Positions 13,292-25,679 of a stretch of DNA of 64,000 bases are shown piece after piece. The position numbers were made by a program, and so were the translations under genes. The notes beneath the pieces were generated by a model, which was given only the letters and a program-made list of their open reading frames with translations, searched no databases and had not been told where the DNA came from. Positions within the stretch are counted from its first letter, which is position 1. Each line of letters begins with the position of its first letter. The stretch is taken from NCBI GenBank assembly GCA_003024785.1, contig PUQB01000733.1, positions 45,121-109,120 of the forward strand, in the 5' to 3' direction. The stretch is from Selaginella tamariscina (taxonomy: Eukaryota > Streptophyta > Lycopodiopsida > Selaginellales > Selaginellaceae).

Positions 13292-15674
13292 GCCACACAT
13301 TTGGTCCTCCAGTGGTGATGAAGTCTTCTCCTTGAGTGCGGAAGTTGGTCATACTTGTGCTTGTTCAACTCCCTCTAGATTAAATTTTGCTTCTTATAAA
13401 ATTGTAACCTCCTTAGTTGTCAAGTTTTATTCCTTTATGCACAAGCCACAAATTGGACAACCTCTGTTTGAACAATCCCCGTAAAGGGACATTTATAACA
13501 AGTAGAAGGACATGGCAAAACCATATCATCTGGTGCACATGCTCAACGTTTCTTAAGGAACGTCTTGTGCCAAAGAATCATGATGCTAAAACATGCTGCA
13601 ATATCCAATCAAGTGCCCGCAAAGAGTCCCTCCCTCTTCTATATTGCCCAAACACTGCATTTTGCTCAACTTTCTAATCTTCTGTATAGCCAGTTCGTTA
13701 GATGTACTTCTCTTTCGCATATGTCTTGAAATATGAGAGTCTTCCTTCTAGAAATTCGGCACTATTTCCTTCACTTTGGCACTCTGCAAGAAGACGTATG
13801 TAAATTTAGTATATGGCTCCAAAAATGAAACACACTTCATTAATTGTGACCTCCTTGCTCTTACGTGAACCACCTTTGAGTTATTTGTGGTTGGAATATT
13901 CAACATACCTTCCTTTATCATCTTGCATATGTCCATCATGAATATGTGGTACTCATGCTTGATCCACCATGCCAACAATATCTTTAAAGTGGGAATGTTT
14001 GATGCTTGACCATCCCAAAAATATCAAGCATTACAAGCCTCTCCACCTTCTCTACTACATTGCATAGATTCCATGCCCCAACAAGAATATTCAATCAAGG
14101 AGAAGAATATTTTGTGGTTGACACTTCATTAGTCAAAAAAATTTCTTTCACTATTATAAATTAATACATTATATACATTATACAAGAAATATGCACATCT
14201 TCATTGAAACAAAACACTTAGTTACATGTTACTCTTCTTCTTCAAAATTGTAATAATTCTTGATCTGTTGCTCTGTTGCTCATGCAATGGCTGCTAAGGC
14301 AATATCTGCATGAGTTGCTTTTCGGCAGCTACCTGAGTTGCTATTTCTACCTTCTCAACACATCGTCGTTGATATAGACTTGACGTCCTATGCTATTCTA
14401 GCATTAACCTCAAAAGATTTCTTCATTCCCAAAACATTTTTACCTGTAACAAGTGACAATCTTGTCCCTAATCCTATATCCCAAATGAGGTCACCCTATC
14501 TTATACATAGCTCGATCACAACTACATAACCCGGACACTCTTAAGTTATAATAAAAGCATATAGTGTTTAAGTTCAAGTTAGCATGGAATATTTATAGCA
14601 AGTTATCTTACCATAATTCTTGGTAAAGGTCGGAAGTATTTACAAAGATGGTGTAACGTAATAAAAAGTGGATTCATTGTTGCCAAAATTCCAAAGGCTT
14701 GTAACAAAAGCATCACTAGCATAGATTCTTAGAAAAGGTGATAAATAATGAAAATGAAAAGATAGAACTAAATAATATCTTCATTATGTGTTAATATAAC
14801 CAACCTCATCCACAATAGACATAATATGTTGTTGCAACCAATAACTTCAGTCACCTACACAACTCTAGGATCATAGCGATTGTAACGAACACCACCATGA
14901 AACCTTGTGCTGCTAACTACATGCCGACAAAATGGAGGGCCTCATCAAATCTTTTCGAATTGAATTGTCCAATGTAGATGTCACATGATCTTGGGTCCGT
15001 GGGGAGGTTAAAGATCACTAAATTAAAGTTGAACTCACTTACTTTTTCTTACAATGGTGTTTGTGAATCTGCTGTGTGACGCTTGTTAATGATGCCTCAT
15101 GTTGCTCCACTCATCAAATTATGACCTAAACATCTCCTCAATGTTGCATACGGCCAAGTTATATCTCTCACGACTGGATGACAATACTAGGATGTATAAC
15201 ATAAGGTTGTCCTTAATGTCAATGGTCTCGATAGGTGGAATAACCTCCTAGAGCAATGATGGCAATGGTGAAGGAGGCAATCCCAAAGAGCTACCAGCTC
15301 TTGTTAATATACTGGTTCCCTTTGCATGAGTGAAAATCTAGTAAATAGCACTTCTCTGCTGGAGAACCCGAGATTCTATAACCTCTTTGGGCTGTTCTTT
15401 GTTATTCACTAAGAACAAAGGTCTTAAACCCTTTGTCCAAGTGTCCCCTATTGATTTTCATTTTCAACATCCATATTTTAATCCCGCCGCCTATTTATCT
15501 ATCTCTCTCTCTCACACAAACACACTACACACACACACACACACGAAACTATTATTTCCATTTAGAAGATATTTTTTAAACTTAAACTAATTTAAGACTA
15601 TATGTTAAAACGTAAGTTGGTCACAACTGTTGGTGTAACGTGTGCTTTGGTAAAGCTGACCGTGCAGAGTTGGA

Positions 15675-15719
<45 letters not shown>

Positions 15720-15900
15720 TATATAATATAATATATCATGTATGTGTATGCATCTTCTTGTGTATATATGTTAATGTTTGGAATCATACGTACAACATAT
15801 ATAACGGTCTATAATCTTTATGAATATAAACACAGTATATATATTGAACAAGGTAGAATGATATTAAATCAGGTAAGGATAACGGGTAGCAACCCATATA

Positions 15901-17133
15901 TTACATATCCGCAGTATATGCACAGTCCCGTTTCAAAAATTTGGCAAACCACTTGGCAGACTCCTTGGGCTGTCTTTCAAGATCACCCGTCTTAATTGAC
16001 ATAAGACCGTAGTTGCCCAGGTATCCAGCAAACCATTCCATCCATCGTATAAAGACCATACAAAGTAGCCCTCCACATTCACTCCATCCCTGTAGGAATG
16101 AAATATTCTCTCTCTCTCTCACACCACACACACACACGTGCAACAATTACCTCATTGCTGCTAAAAGGCTGGACAAGTAACCCTGGTAGAATCCTGATCG
16201 TCTGGTATCATTGGTCGTTACTCCCTGGCTTAAACCCATTCCTGTTTAAATGTTCAAGTTCATCTAGCATGCAAATATACCTCTGCATGTGCGTGTGCGT
16301 GTGTTCATGCTTGGGTTGTCTCTCAGATACACGCAAGCATAAACATGACGATTTACCTCTCTCTTTCACTCACACACACAAGTATGGTATGTTGTAGTGT
16401 GTGTGTGTTTGTCCTTACCATTCTCTAGTACTATAATTGGGGGATTGTTATACTGCTCTTTGATGTACTTCATAAGCTTCCCGAATCCCCAAGGAACTTC
16501 ATTGAATCCCCAAACTGAACCTTCCTGTATCAACAAAGACGTTTGTGTAAGTGTGTGTGCATGTATGTTATGATATAATTAACAAAACAACTTGCTCACA
16601 GATTTCCCAATACGAACGCCATCCTTTGTATCTGAAAGTTGAAATGATGTATTATTACTAATATACCTGTGTATATACATGTATTTAATACCTGACATGG
16701 CAACTCCTACATCAGGTAGTATAGAAAAAACCTGGGTGTTATGATCCACACCATTGTCCGGAAGGGAATCAGCTACATAAGAAGATGAGTAATGATTGAT
16801 TCCAATAAATCCGTCGAGTTAATCAACATTAAACTCTCCTCCTTCGTGAACTTCGGTAGCCTCGCCTTTACAATGTCACGCATTATGCTTGGATAATCAC
16901 CATACATAGTGGGATTCATAATCCTATAAATAATTATAAAAATACAATAACACGTATATATATATGCATAGCATATGTGTGTTAATATAATGAATATATA
17001 CCATCCAAGTTGAAATCACGAGCCTTGTTTGCTGCTTGTATATCTGCTGTTCCGTTTGAATATGGCTCGAACCATTGTGATAAAATCGCCATGCCGATAA
17101 CCCCGCTTGTCTTGCCTATTTAAACCTTTTGTT

Positions 17134-17200
<67 letters not shown>

Positions 17201-18472
17201 CAAATGTATGTGATATTACACCGCCTCACACACACCTCAGACCCATAAACATACTGGACGTTCTCATTCCAGTTTTTATAGTTGGAGGTATGAATAGAAG
17301 CTCTGTCGACTTTGCATAAGTACGTGCACACACACGCACACCTACCTGGAAGTTTTCTCTATATATTTTTGCAGCTGCAGCGTGTGCTAGTAAAAGGTTG
17401 TGCACAGCAATATAAGGTTCGGTTCGAGTTCCCTTGCGAGCAACCAATTGAGAAAGGTGTCTGTGGCATCTCCCAGGAGCAATTAGACCAAGTCCGTACC
17501 CAAACGTACCCATTATATTGGCTCGTTGATTGTTATCCATGCTTTACCCTGTCTCCGAATGCTGAAAAACATGTCTCTGCAAACTTGGCATATATCGGAC
17601 TGAAAAATACAAATAATTAATTACTAGTTAATATATAGAGTTATTTCAACTTACATCATATCCCGATTGAGCCAAGCACCTAGAGAATCCTCTAGCTCTT
17701 GTGCATGATCCCAATGGTATATTGTCACGTAAGGCTTAACTCCTGTTCAGTGATTATATATAATATGGAGACACACACAAATATAATATATTACCTTCTG
17801 CTACTAATTCATCAATAAGAGCATTGTAGTAAGCAATGCCTTCCGGATTCACTTGGGATCCCCCATCTATATAATTAGCTTTCAGTATAATCTGTATGTC
17901 CATTGTGTGTGTGTATGTCTATAACAAGTACTTGGGAATATTCGAGTCCAAGAGATCGAGAATGGTATGCGTCCATCCCCAAGTTTTTTATGTGTCCAGG
18001 TATCTCCTGTTCAAGGTTTTCCTCTGTTACTTGTAATATATCAAACACACACACACACACACACACACACCTTGTATCTATGTATCCATCTACAGCAACA
18101 TCTCCAGTGGTGCCATCACGAATTCGACCTGTTAAAGTAAATAAGAAAAACCAAGAAGAGAACTGAGAATATACCTTGAATATGGGAAAACGTATCCCAA
18201 ATGCTGGGTGTCCTACCTCCTTGGGATATTGCACCTTCAATCTGTAAACAAAACAGATTTATATGATTAATATGTGCATGTATAATATATATACACACAC
18301 GCACACACACCTGATAAGCCGCCGAACCTGCTCCGAAAACAAACCCTGGTGGGAAGTCGCATTTGCTGCAGGCAGTACCATTACATTTGTGATCATTATT
18401 AGCATATACAAGAACCAAATAAATGGTGCAAATGCATAAGAATTGTATGAGAATATGCACCATTTTGCACAT
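15901..18472 (-). pseudogene. GH1 beta-glucosidase, duplication copy 2, multiple frameshifts
   Basis: This is the same 13-exon GH1 gene as in copy 1, encoding a secreted beta-glucosidase (signal peptide from 18472 or 18463, then [15 protein letters not shown]). Exon 2 is intact here ([20 protein letters not shown]) and exon 11 keeps the C5 run, giving [12 protein letters not shown] with the nucleophile glutamate. Other exons are broken by single-base losses relative to copy 1: exon 3 (near 18090), exon 7 (two, near 17514 and 17537), exon 9 (near 16805) and exon 13 (near 16040, GGG to GG). In exon 7 two further losses compensate each other, so about 14 residues between GRC and TEPY are read in a wrong frame. 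Copy 2 is therefore more damaged than copy 1, although each copy is intact where the other is broken. It is probably a pseudogene, though an unpolished assembly could give the same pattern. Confidence 0.85.
17132..17198. repeat. (CT)n(CA)n microsatellite
   Basis: A compound CT/CA tract in the intron before the exon encoding GVIGMAILSQWFEP. It is longer than its counterpart in copy 1 near 3868-3904. Confidence 0.9.
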
Positions 18473-19684
18473 ATCTTCACAAAGGACCGAAGGAAACAAA
18501 CACTACGGACTGATTCTTGTTTTCTACCCATTTAAAAGCAGGGGAATATGATACGTGTCATTAAAAGTGACAAGAGAAATCACCATCTGCTACTCCAAAA
18601 GAATCTCCGGATATTCGTTCTGTGCCTACATAATTAATAATTAAATGAATTATTTATTAGTTTATTCATAAATATTACTGCAAGGTTAATTCTGTAAACT
18701 TTTGTTTATGCAAATCTACATGATGAAAATAAATTTTAGTATTTAAAATTAAAATTATATTTTAATTTATCTTGAAAATAAAACTATCAATATTCGGTTT
18801 TTATCTCATAATAGAAATCTTTTTAACATTTAAACAACTAAAGTATGCAAGTTTTAATTAAATATTAATAAAAACTTTACTTCTTACATGATATGTATTT
18901 ATATTGATTTTTTTTTATTTTTTTTTGAAATTTAAGGGTCAGCCAAGCTTATTTAAATTTTCTATTCTTTATTATTCTAATATTAATAAAACTTAATTTT
19001 CCTATGATACAAAAATTATAATTAAATTTGGTATTAACTAAACTTTACGTGTTTCAATTTTAAGTATAAGTGTAAAATTAATCTTTTAAAAAGAGCTTTA
19101 ACTTTGATCCTTTTCTTAATCACTTCTTAAATTCTTTTCAAACCGTTGAATATGAATTCAATCTACAAGACCTAGAATTAACGATTGGGATGTGAAATAT
19201 TTTAAAGAAAAGCTAAAACGTATTAAGAAAGATTTAAGATATTTAATTATTATGATATGAAAAAAAAACCTTAATAACAGTTGCAACTAAACTATCATAT
19301 AGTTCAATTATTCATTCATATTGTTGAAGCTTGAATAGACATGGATGAAAGGAATGTGTAGCCATAACGTTTTAATTGTAATAGAGATATATAACGTAAA
19401 TACATTATATTATATTAACTGGTATGCTGTCACAGAAGCTTCGAAAATTGCTAGTAATATCTCTCACTCACACGCACACACATTAGCGTAATATATTAAC
19501 GTGATGTATTCGATTCATATAACGTTTCTTGTAGATATATTAAGTTTAAAACTTTAAAATTCAATAGATATAAAAATACGTTATTTTAAAACTGCATACA
19601 CGAGCGCCCTACTTGCTGCTTTTCATTAAATGAAATAAAAAATGAACAATATTTTATTTAATTAATTTCTAATTATTTATAATT
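18473..19684. other. AT-rich spacer between fibrillin and beta-glucosidase
   Basis: No gene is supported. The stretch at about 18580-18630 parallels the possible 5' noncoding exon upstream of copy 1, but it is shortened. The rest is AT-rich with CA runs near 19460-19490. Confidence 0.5.
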
Positions 19685-19987
19685 TCATTTTGAAACTCTG
19701 CTACAACGCACCCATAGTGCAACCCCGCCACCTCTGCCTTTACCAACTACAATCTCTTCGTCTGCGTAAAACCAAATAAAAAACGGGTCCTTTTTATTAG
19801 GCTCCCGTTCTTGTTCTTCCTTTTTGCTTATGTTGAAATTAAATGGACCAAGCGAACCAAATTTGATACTTACTGTGTCGAAAACGAAGAAAAGCTTGTT
19901 TTTCGACCACGAAAACCTCCCCTTAAACTCCAGAGCACCCAATGGTCCTAAATACACCCCATTCTGTATGCTCCTTGCCTGTACCAA

Positions 19988-20065
<78 letters not shown>

Positions 20066-21458
20066 TATATATAATATATGTCATATATATGTACATAAAT
20101 GAATTTAACTTTGTAAATATTGATTATTTATGAATGAATGAGCCCAATAATAAATAACTAATGTATTGTTTTATCACAGTAAAAAAAATTCATAAATAAT
20201 GAGACATATTACATATTATGTAAAGAAAATTTGATGTACTTACAGCTGCATTATATTGTTGCACAGCGGTCAAGGGGAAGTAAGTGCCACCACCAGAGCC
20301 ACCTTTCAGAGCTTCTCTCACCTAATAACAAATATATATTGTTTAATAATTAACAATTAACATTAATATATCAAAAAAGTAGAATCTAAAACCCATGACA
20401 TTTTATTTACTATTTTAATTTATCTTTTATATATAAAATAATGCACGTAGATGTTTTTTAATATTTCAGCCAAATATATCTGTGGTCGAAAGTACCGAAT
20501 GAATATAAGTTTCTTAATGAATAAACGTTTGATAACTTTGTTTAACTAATTTACCACTTTAGCACCGGCAGTGAAGATTAACATCCAGGACCTTGGTGAT
20601 CCATTGCCTCCAATTGTCTCTAGGAAATTCGACGGATCGATTCGAGCCTTTTCAAGGGATCGGATGGCTGCAAATACCTGTTCAACTGGGACCTTCTTAC
20701 TCTTGGCTGCTGCTTTTAATGTTAACACACTCTCCTCAACCTCCGTATCCTTAGTTCCAGGTGATGAAGCTTTTCATAAAAAAAATAAATTTAATTATAC
20801 ATTTATAGTATAGATTTAAAAATTTAAACGTATTTAAGCAAAAATTATATACATGGTTATACATTATACTGAACTTTTGTATATACATATTTATCTTATT
20901 TACATATATACCACCCTTGACAGTATACATATATACCCCCTAAGCTTCATTTTTAAACTTTATTATATTTTGATTTTTAAGTTATAACAACTATACTTTA
21001 GAGAGATATATGTTTAATGACTATGTTTTGGAGTCATAACAAATTAACTGATATTCTTAAAACACATATTAGATCATTTATATGTAAATTTAAAGCCTAC
21101 AGGACAGATTTCTAACAAACTTAAAAATTAACATTGTAATTAACAATTGGTATAGCTAAAGTATTATTTTTATATAGATAGAACTATATTAAATAAATAA
21201 CTAATTAATTAATTTTCTGGAATTTATGATCATTATGTATAGTTTAAAATAACTCTTATATATAATATATATAGAAATACCTGAATTTTCTTCTGTGATA
21301 ACTCTTGGGAAATTCAATTTAGAACGAAGACTTGGATATTTGAATTGAACACTTGTTGAGAAAGAAGACTGTCTGTACACACTCACTCTATGTAATTTGT
21401 CCACTGGAAATGAAGAGGAAGAAGTTGAAGCAGCCGCCATGATACTGCATGCCTCCAT
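19685..21458 (-). CDS. Plastid-lipid-associated protein (fibrillin/PAP family)
   Basis: Fibrillins are plastid lipid-binding proteins of thylakoids and plastoglobules. Four exons join in phase with canonical sites (21458-21281, 20769-20555, 20321-20244, 19978-19685), giving 254 residues from the methionine of MEACSIMAAAS. A second in-frame start lies at 21440. Residues 1-60 are serine-rich and basic, as in a chloroplast transit peptide. The second exon carries KKVPVEQVFAAIRSLEKA and SWMLIFTAG, the third GGTYFPLTAVQQYNAA, and the last GVYLGPLGALEFKGRFSW, SLGPFNFNIS and FFIWFYADEEIVVGKGRGGG. This pattern resembles the small fibrillin subgroup that includes Arabidopsis FBN6, but that assignment is from memory. 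The gene is fully open, unlike its neighbours, and its partial duplicate is at 7458-7939. Confidence 0.8.
19989..20082. repeat. (TA)n microsatellite
   Basis: A nearly pure TA tract within the last fibrillin intron. The counterpart in copy 1 (about 7742-7768) is short, so the tract has expanded in copy 2. Confidence 0.95.
20822..21280. other. AT-rich first intron of the fibrillin gene
   Basis: Intronic sequence between exon 1 (ending at 21281) and exon 2 (starting at 20769). Nothing else is recognisable in it. Confidence 0.6.
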
Positions 21459-21521
21459 ATTTGAAGATAAGGAAATTGCTATTTTACATTGATGTGTTTT
21501 ACTTATGTTAAACATGAACAT

Positions 21522-22069
21522 AATTATAAGATGATATATAAGAACACATATTAAAAAATAACATATTTCTTATTTACATAAATTAATTAATAATATTTTA
21601 ATTAATTTGTAAATTCATGATATTTAACTCTAAGACACAACCAATTAAAAACACACACACATAGTTACTTGAGAAATTATGCAATTTATTAAAATTTACT
21701 AATTGCTATAATTTACATACATTCGATTAATTACTACGTAAAGTTAAGACTTAATCTCAATTTTACACCGAAGTATAAATATACATATTGTATTAATCAT
21801 ATTAATATTATAAATATGAACTGTGACAACACAGATTATATATGCAAATTTTGATTCATTTTATTATGTAAATAAGCACGCACAGGATATGGAGAAAGAA
21901 CAGTAGCCAGCTCCAGTCTTCTTGTCGCACTGGAAACCCGCTAAGCTGTACAAGAAAAAAGAAGATAAAAAATAATAAAATAGATATAAAATAAGGAAAA
22001 CCCCCACAAATCATCCTCAAAACTGTTTAGTACTTGGTCCATATTCTTCTCCCAACTATATATATCCCC
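21522..22069. other. Intergenic, AT-rich
   Basis: Spacer upstream of the fibrillin gene and downstream of the EXO70 gene. It should hold the fibrillin promoter, but I see no distinct motif. Confidence 0.5.
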
Positions 22070-24553
22070 TTAACCACTAGAAAATGACCATCTTCTGTTC
22101 ATAGAGGTAGAAGCTCCCTCGAACAGATCGTTCACCAGCCTCTCCAGATCTTCAACTGTGTACTTCAGGTACCTCTCGGAATGTCTTATCCCTTCCAAAT
22201 AGTCCCTATATCTTCCCAGAAACGAGCGATAACCAGGTAACAGGAACCCGGTTATACGCATACGTAGCTCGTTCCTCAGTTTTAGATCCGGGACAACCCA
22301 GCTTGACTGTGTCCTGTGTATCTCCTCAATAGCACTGTTAAAATTCTTAAACCTCTCCTTAAGCACCTCCTTCGAGACGCTATACCCCGGTCCACGTATC
22401 CCTTCATCTCTCAAGTAGTTAAAAATCTGCGGCCAGGCCTGCCTCTGGTAGTTAACTGACTGCAACCTCACATCCGAGCTCTCTTTCCTCAGCCAGGACT
22501 CACCGATCACCTCCCCCATCTCGGAAGACTGAGCCTTCTGTACCACATACAGTATGTTGTTCATCAAAAAAATGAACTTCAAGGCTTCGTCTCTGTATAA
22601 TCTGGAGTTCTCGTTTATGTTATTGAGTAATGCATCGAGAACTAGCATAACCTTCTTATGAAAGACTGTCTTCTGCCTGGGGTTATCGTCTCCTCAACCT
22701 CTGTCACACCGTTCATGTTGGAGGATTCCTCTTCATCGGAGTATATCTCCTCTAGTGTGTCCAGATACTCAGATAACAGTCCGAGGTAGTTCATGACGTA
22801 CCTCGTGAGAGGATGTATAGCCCCGCATGCAACTGCGTTCTTCAATGTATCGTTTTGGATGGCAGTGCGAAGATCCATGAATGTACGCTTCACGACCGAG
22901 CCCAGCATGTCCAGGACTTCATGTGTCTCTATGCGTACACATTCTGATTCGTCGCCCACGAACACACGGTCTATCTCTGGGACGAGCTCCTTGAGTGTCT
23001 CGTACATGTCTAGGAGTCTGAAGATGCGTTCCGGGAGACAGGAAGGGCAACTGCTTTGAATGTTCCCAGGACTCGGATTGCCATGTCGTTGGCCATCTCT
23101 GCGAAGCACCGGTCGCTGTCGTCAATGCTGCATTTGATGCGCGTTAGAGTGTGTGTGCATGTGCGTGTGCGAGAGAGAGAGAAGCATGTATATATACATG
23201 CATAGAGACAGTATACACACAAATATACATAGATACACACCACACAACAGAGGTACATGTCTGTCCCAGTATGCAACATAACATTATGATTAAAAAATAA
23301 AAATAAAAATAAAAACTATGTTATTTAATTATTACCGTTCTTAATAAGAAGTATGTTCTTACCTTGCTGCGAAGACCTCGTCGCATAGAAACCTCTCGCT
23401 GGCAAACATAAACCTCATGGCTATCTTCATCCCCTTGACGAACTTCTTCACGCTCTGCTCGAGGTTATCATAACACATCTTCTGTATTTCCTCTACCGTA
23501 GACTTCGTATCCACCCCGAGATGAAACATACCGTCTTCAAGCAAACTCTTCCTGCCGCTCAGATATCCCTGTATACATTCTTGTCCTCTACCCATAGCTA
23601 TCATTCTCTGTGCAATATCCGACAAGTCCGAGACAATTGCAGGCTGTAATAAGTCAACGGTATATGTCTGTTCACGTATCTGCTGCTGTTCTGCTGGATT
23701 TGTTTGATTCCCATTTTGTTCCTCCAGAGACTGTACAGAATCCAAATATTACTCGAATATTGGCATATATAACAAATATATATTAAAGATCAGCTAAAAG
23801 TGTAGCATAAGTTACATTCAATATAAATTAAACTACCAATTGAACCATGTAAAGCACTAACACACTTTTGTTGTATAGACACATGTGATTACGTTCACTT
23901 TAGATTCAACTACCAATTGAAAATGATGAAACCTGATATAATGACACAATGATTCCAAATGCGTTACGCACGCACGTAGTCCCACAAAAGCATGAGAATA
24001 GAGGTACAAGATAACTATGTGTGTGTGGGTGTGTGTGCAATAAATTAGAAAAACAATAAGTATCGTAATACACCAGGATAATCATGCACTGCATAATATA
24101 TACCTGACTATATGCCAAGATAAGCATTTGCATAATAGCATAAAACACCCAGATGTGTGTGTATACACGTACATACCTCCTCGGAGGCATCCGCATTCGA
24201 ACTGAAGGACTGTGTCGAGAACCCATCAGGGAGCCACTCTTTGTTAACAAGTTCAGAATGGGTAGTAACAAGGTACACAAACTCTGCATTAAGCCTGGAA
24301 GCAGCAACCTGGAGGCTCTTTCTGGCACGAGCGGCCAAATCCGACGAGCCAGACACTGCAATCTCCTGCAGCCTGTCGACCGCTGCCAAATAAGCAGCGG
24401 CCTCGGAGGAGAGACCTCACAGATCATCTGCTGATTTTCCTCACTGCTGCACTTCCATCTGTAGATTAAATCCTCGATCTCTTCAATGGGAGGATCTGGT
24501 TCATGGCTAGAATTTATAGACAGTCCCGCGAATCCCAAGTCGAATTCAGCCAT
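22070..24553 (-). CDS. EXO70 exocyst subunit, three frame breaks
   Basis: EXO70 tethers secretory vesicles to the plasma membrane as part of the octameric exocyst. Three exons are visible: 24553-24177, 23730-23363 and 23127-22070. The N-terminus has MAEFDLGFAG, then EAAAYLAAVDRLQEI and LNAEFVYLVTTHSELV. The middle has IVSDLSDIAQRMI, FASERFLCDEVFAAS and DRCFAEMA. The C-terminal EXO70 domain has ERIFRLLDMYETLKELVPEI, HPLTRYVMNYL, FLMNNILYVVQKAQ, RESEL-like linkers and a final LERLVNDLFEG. Joining these blocks needs one extra base at three points: near 24410 (CTCTCCTCCG), near 23036 (CCC before GGAACG) and near 22682 (CCCC before AGGCAG). At least two are C-runs. The domain order and intron phases are otherwise normal, so this is either a young pseudogene or an intact gene with base losses in the assembly. 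Few-exon EXO70 genes are typical of the plant-expanded paralogues. Confidence 0.85.
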
Positions 24554-25462
24554 TTAGATCGATCTAAGTACCTGTTTCCTGTACGAATCTATAGATAGGG
24601 TAATGAATTACCTGCGGTGTGGCGATGGCTGTGGCATTCTTTCTTCTTCCTCTTCCTCTCTCAGAAGAGCCCTAACCCTAAGATATGAATAATGCCACTC
24701 GGAACGTGAGCGTCATTCGTCAGAACAGGCTGCCCCCTTGAACACGCACAAGGTTTTGCTTGTGTATCATTTTTAAAACACGTCTATATTAAACCTATTT
24801 ATTTAATCCATCGTAATATATATTTAAAAATCTCTTACTTGTTTAAAATTAAAATTGTTTGTATATTATTATAACAAGCGTGTATTTATACGAGAGTGAG
24901 ATGTGTGTGTATACGTTTTAGAGCCACGGAAGATTCTCTTTCTAGAAAGTCGAGGTTTTCTTCTTAGTCATTTGACGGTCAAGATTGATCGTTTGACGGT
25001 CAAGATTGGTAATACACGCTCACACACGGTATACATCTATATACTAGGAATACAAAAATTCTATTAAATTACGTATTACTTAATATTTATCATTACTTAA
25101 TTCTATATTATCAAATTCTAATTTAAATTTGTAAATTCTGTAATTTTAATTTTTTTAAAGTATTATATAATGAATTCTGAATTATATTAACCAGCAGCTT
25201 AGAAATATAGATAATTCGTAGATGTATATAGTTGTAAACCTAAACATGTATATACATATAAAGTATAAAATTGTAAGTTTTGATATTATTTATTTCATTT
25301 TTCTAATTTAAAAGAAAAATGTGTAATATAATATTTTATTTTAAAATAGATTAAAACTTAATGTAGGGCGTTTCTAATTAAGGTAAAGTGTGTGTGTGAG
25401 TCAATTCACATGCTCATATATAGAAAAATTAATATTATAATTATTTTGCTATATTTCATTAT
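24554..25462. other. Intergenic between EXO70 and the Ty3 element
   Basis: AT-rich DNA with the EXO70 promoter region at its left (a CT-rich leader near 24650). A short direct repeat around the motif GTTTGACGGTCAAGATTG occurs near 24970-25005. No gene is supported. Confidence 0.5.
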
Positions 25463-25665
25463 GAAAGAGCAGATATATATTCAAAAATGTCAGATATATT
25501 CAGCTACAAAAACCCTGCTTATATACAAGAGACCTCCTGCCACGTGGCACACATGCGACACGTGGCGCACACATGGGCCAGATCACCACCCATGTGTCAC
25601 TATACGCATGTGTGTATATACACATGCGTATATACATTACGTTACATAATATACAGTATCTTACA
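25463..25665 (-). repeat. 3' LTR of the Ty3 element
   Basis: Shares with 30161-30362 the blocks around AGCTACAAAAACCCTGCTTA, ACATGCGACACGTGGC and ACATAATATACAGTATC. The ends read TG..CA in element orientation. Confidence 0.93.
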
Positions 25666-25677
25666 TTATCCCCCTCT
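25666..25677 (-). promoter_or_regulatory. Polypurine tract of the Ty3 element
   Basis: AGAGGGGGATAA in element orientation lies directly against the 3' LTR, the expected place for the plus-strand primer of reverse transcription. Confidence 0.7.
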
Positions 25678-25679
25678 GC

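Larger units (their letters stand above)
13292..20282. repeat. Segmental duplication, copy 2
   Basis: This matches 1-7939 in order and orientation: lead-in (13292-15360), beta-glucosidase (15901-18472) and fibrillin (19685 onward). Copy 2 continues through the complete fibrillin gene, so copy 2 probably represents the original locus at this end and copy 1 the truncated derivative. The lead-in holds no supportable gene. A (CT)n run near 15682-15715 and a half-site resembling the palindrome core near 15480 are unremarkable. Confidence 0.9.

Noticed and set aside
15470-15495. Half-match to the palindrome core (AATCCCGCCGCC)
   Set aside because: Only one arm is present, copy 1 has a substitution, and nothing nearby repeats, so it is likely chance.
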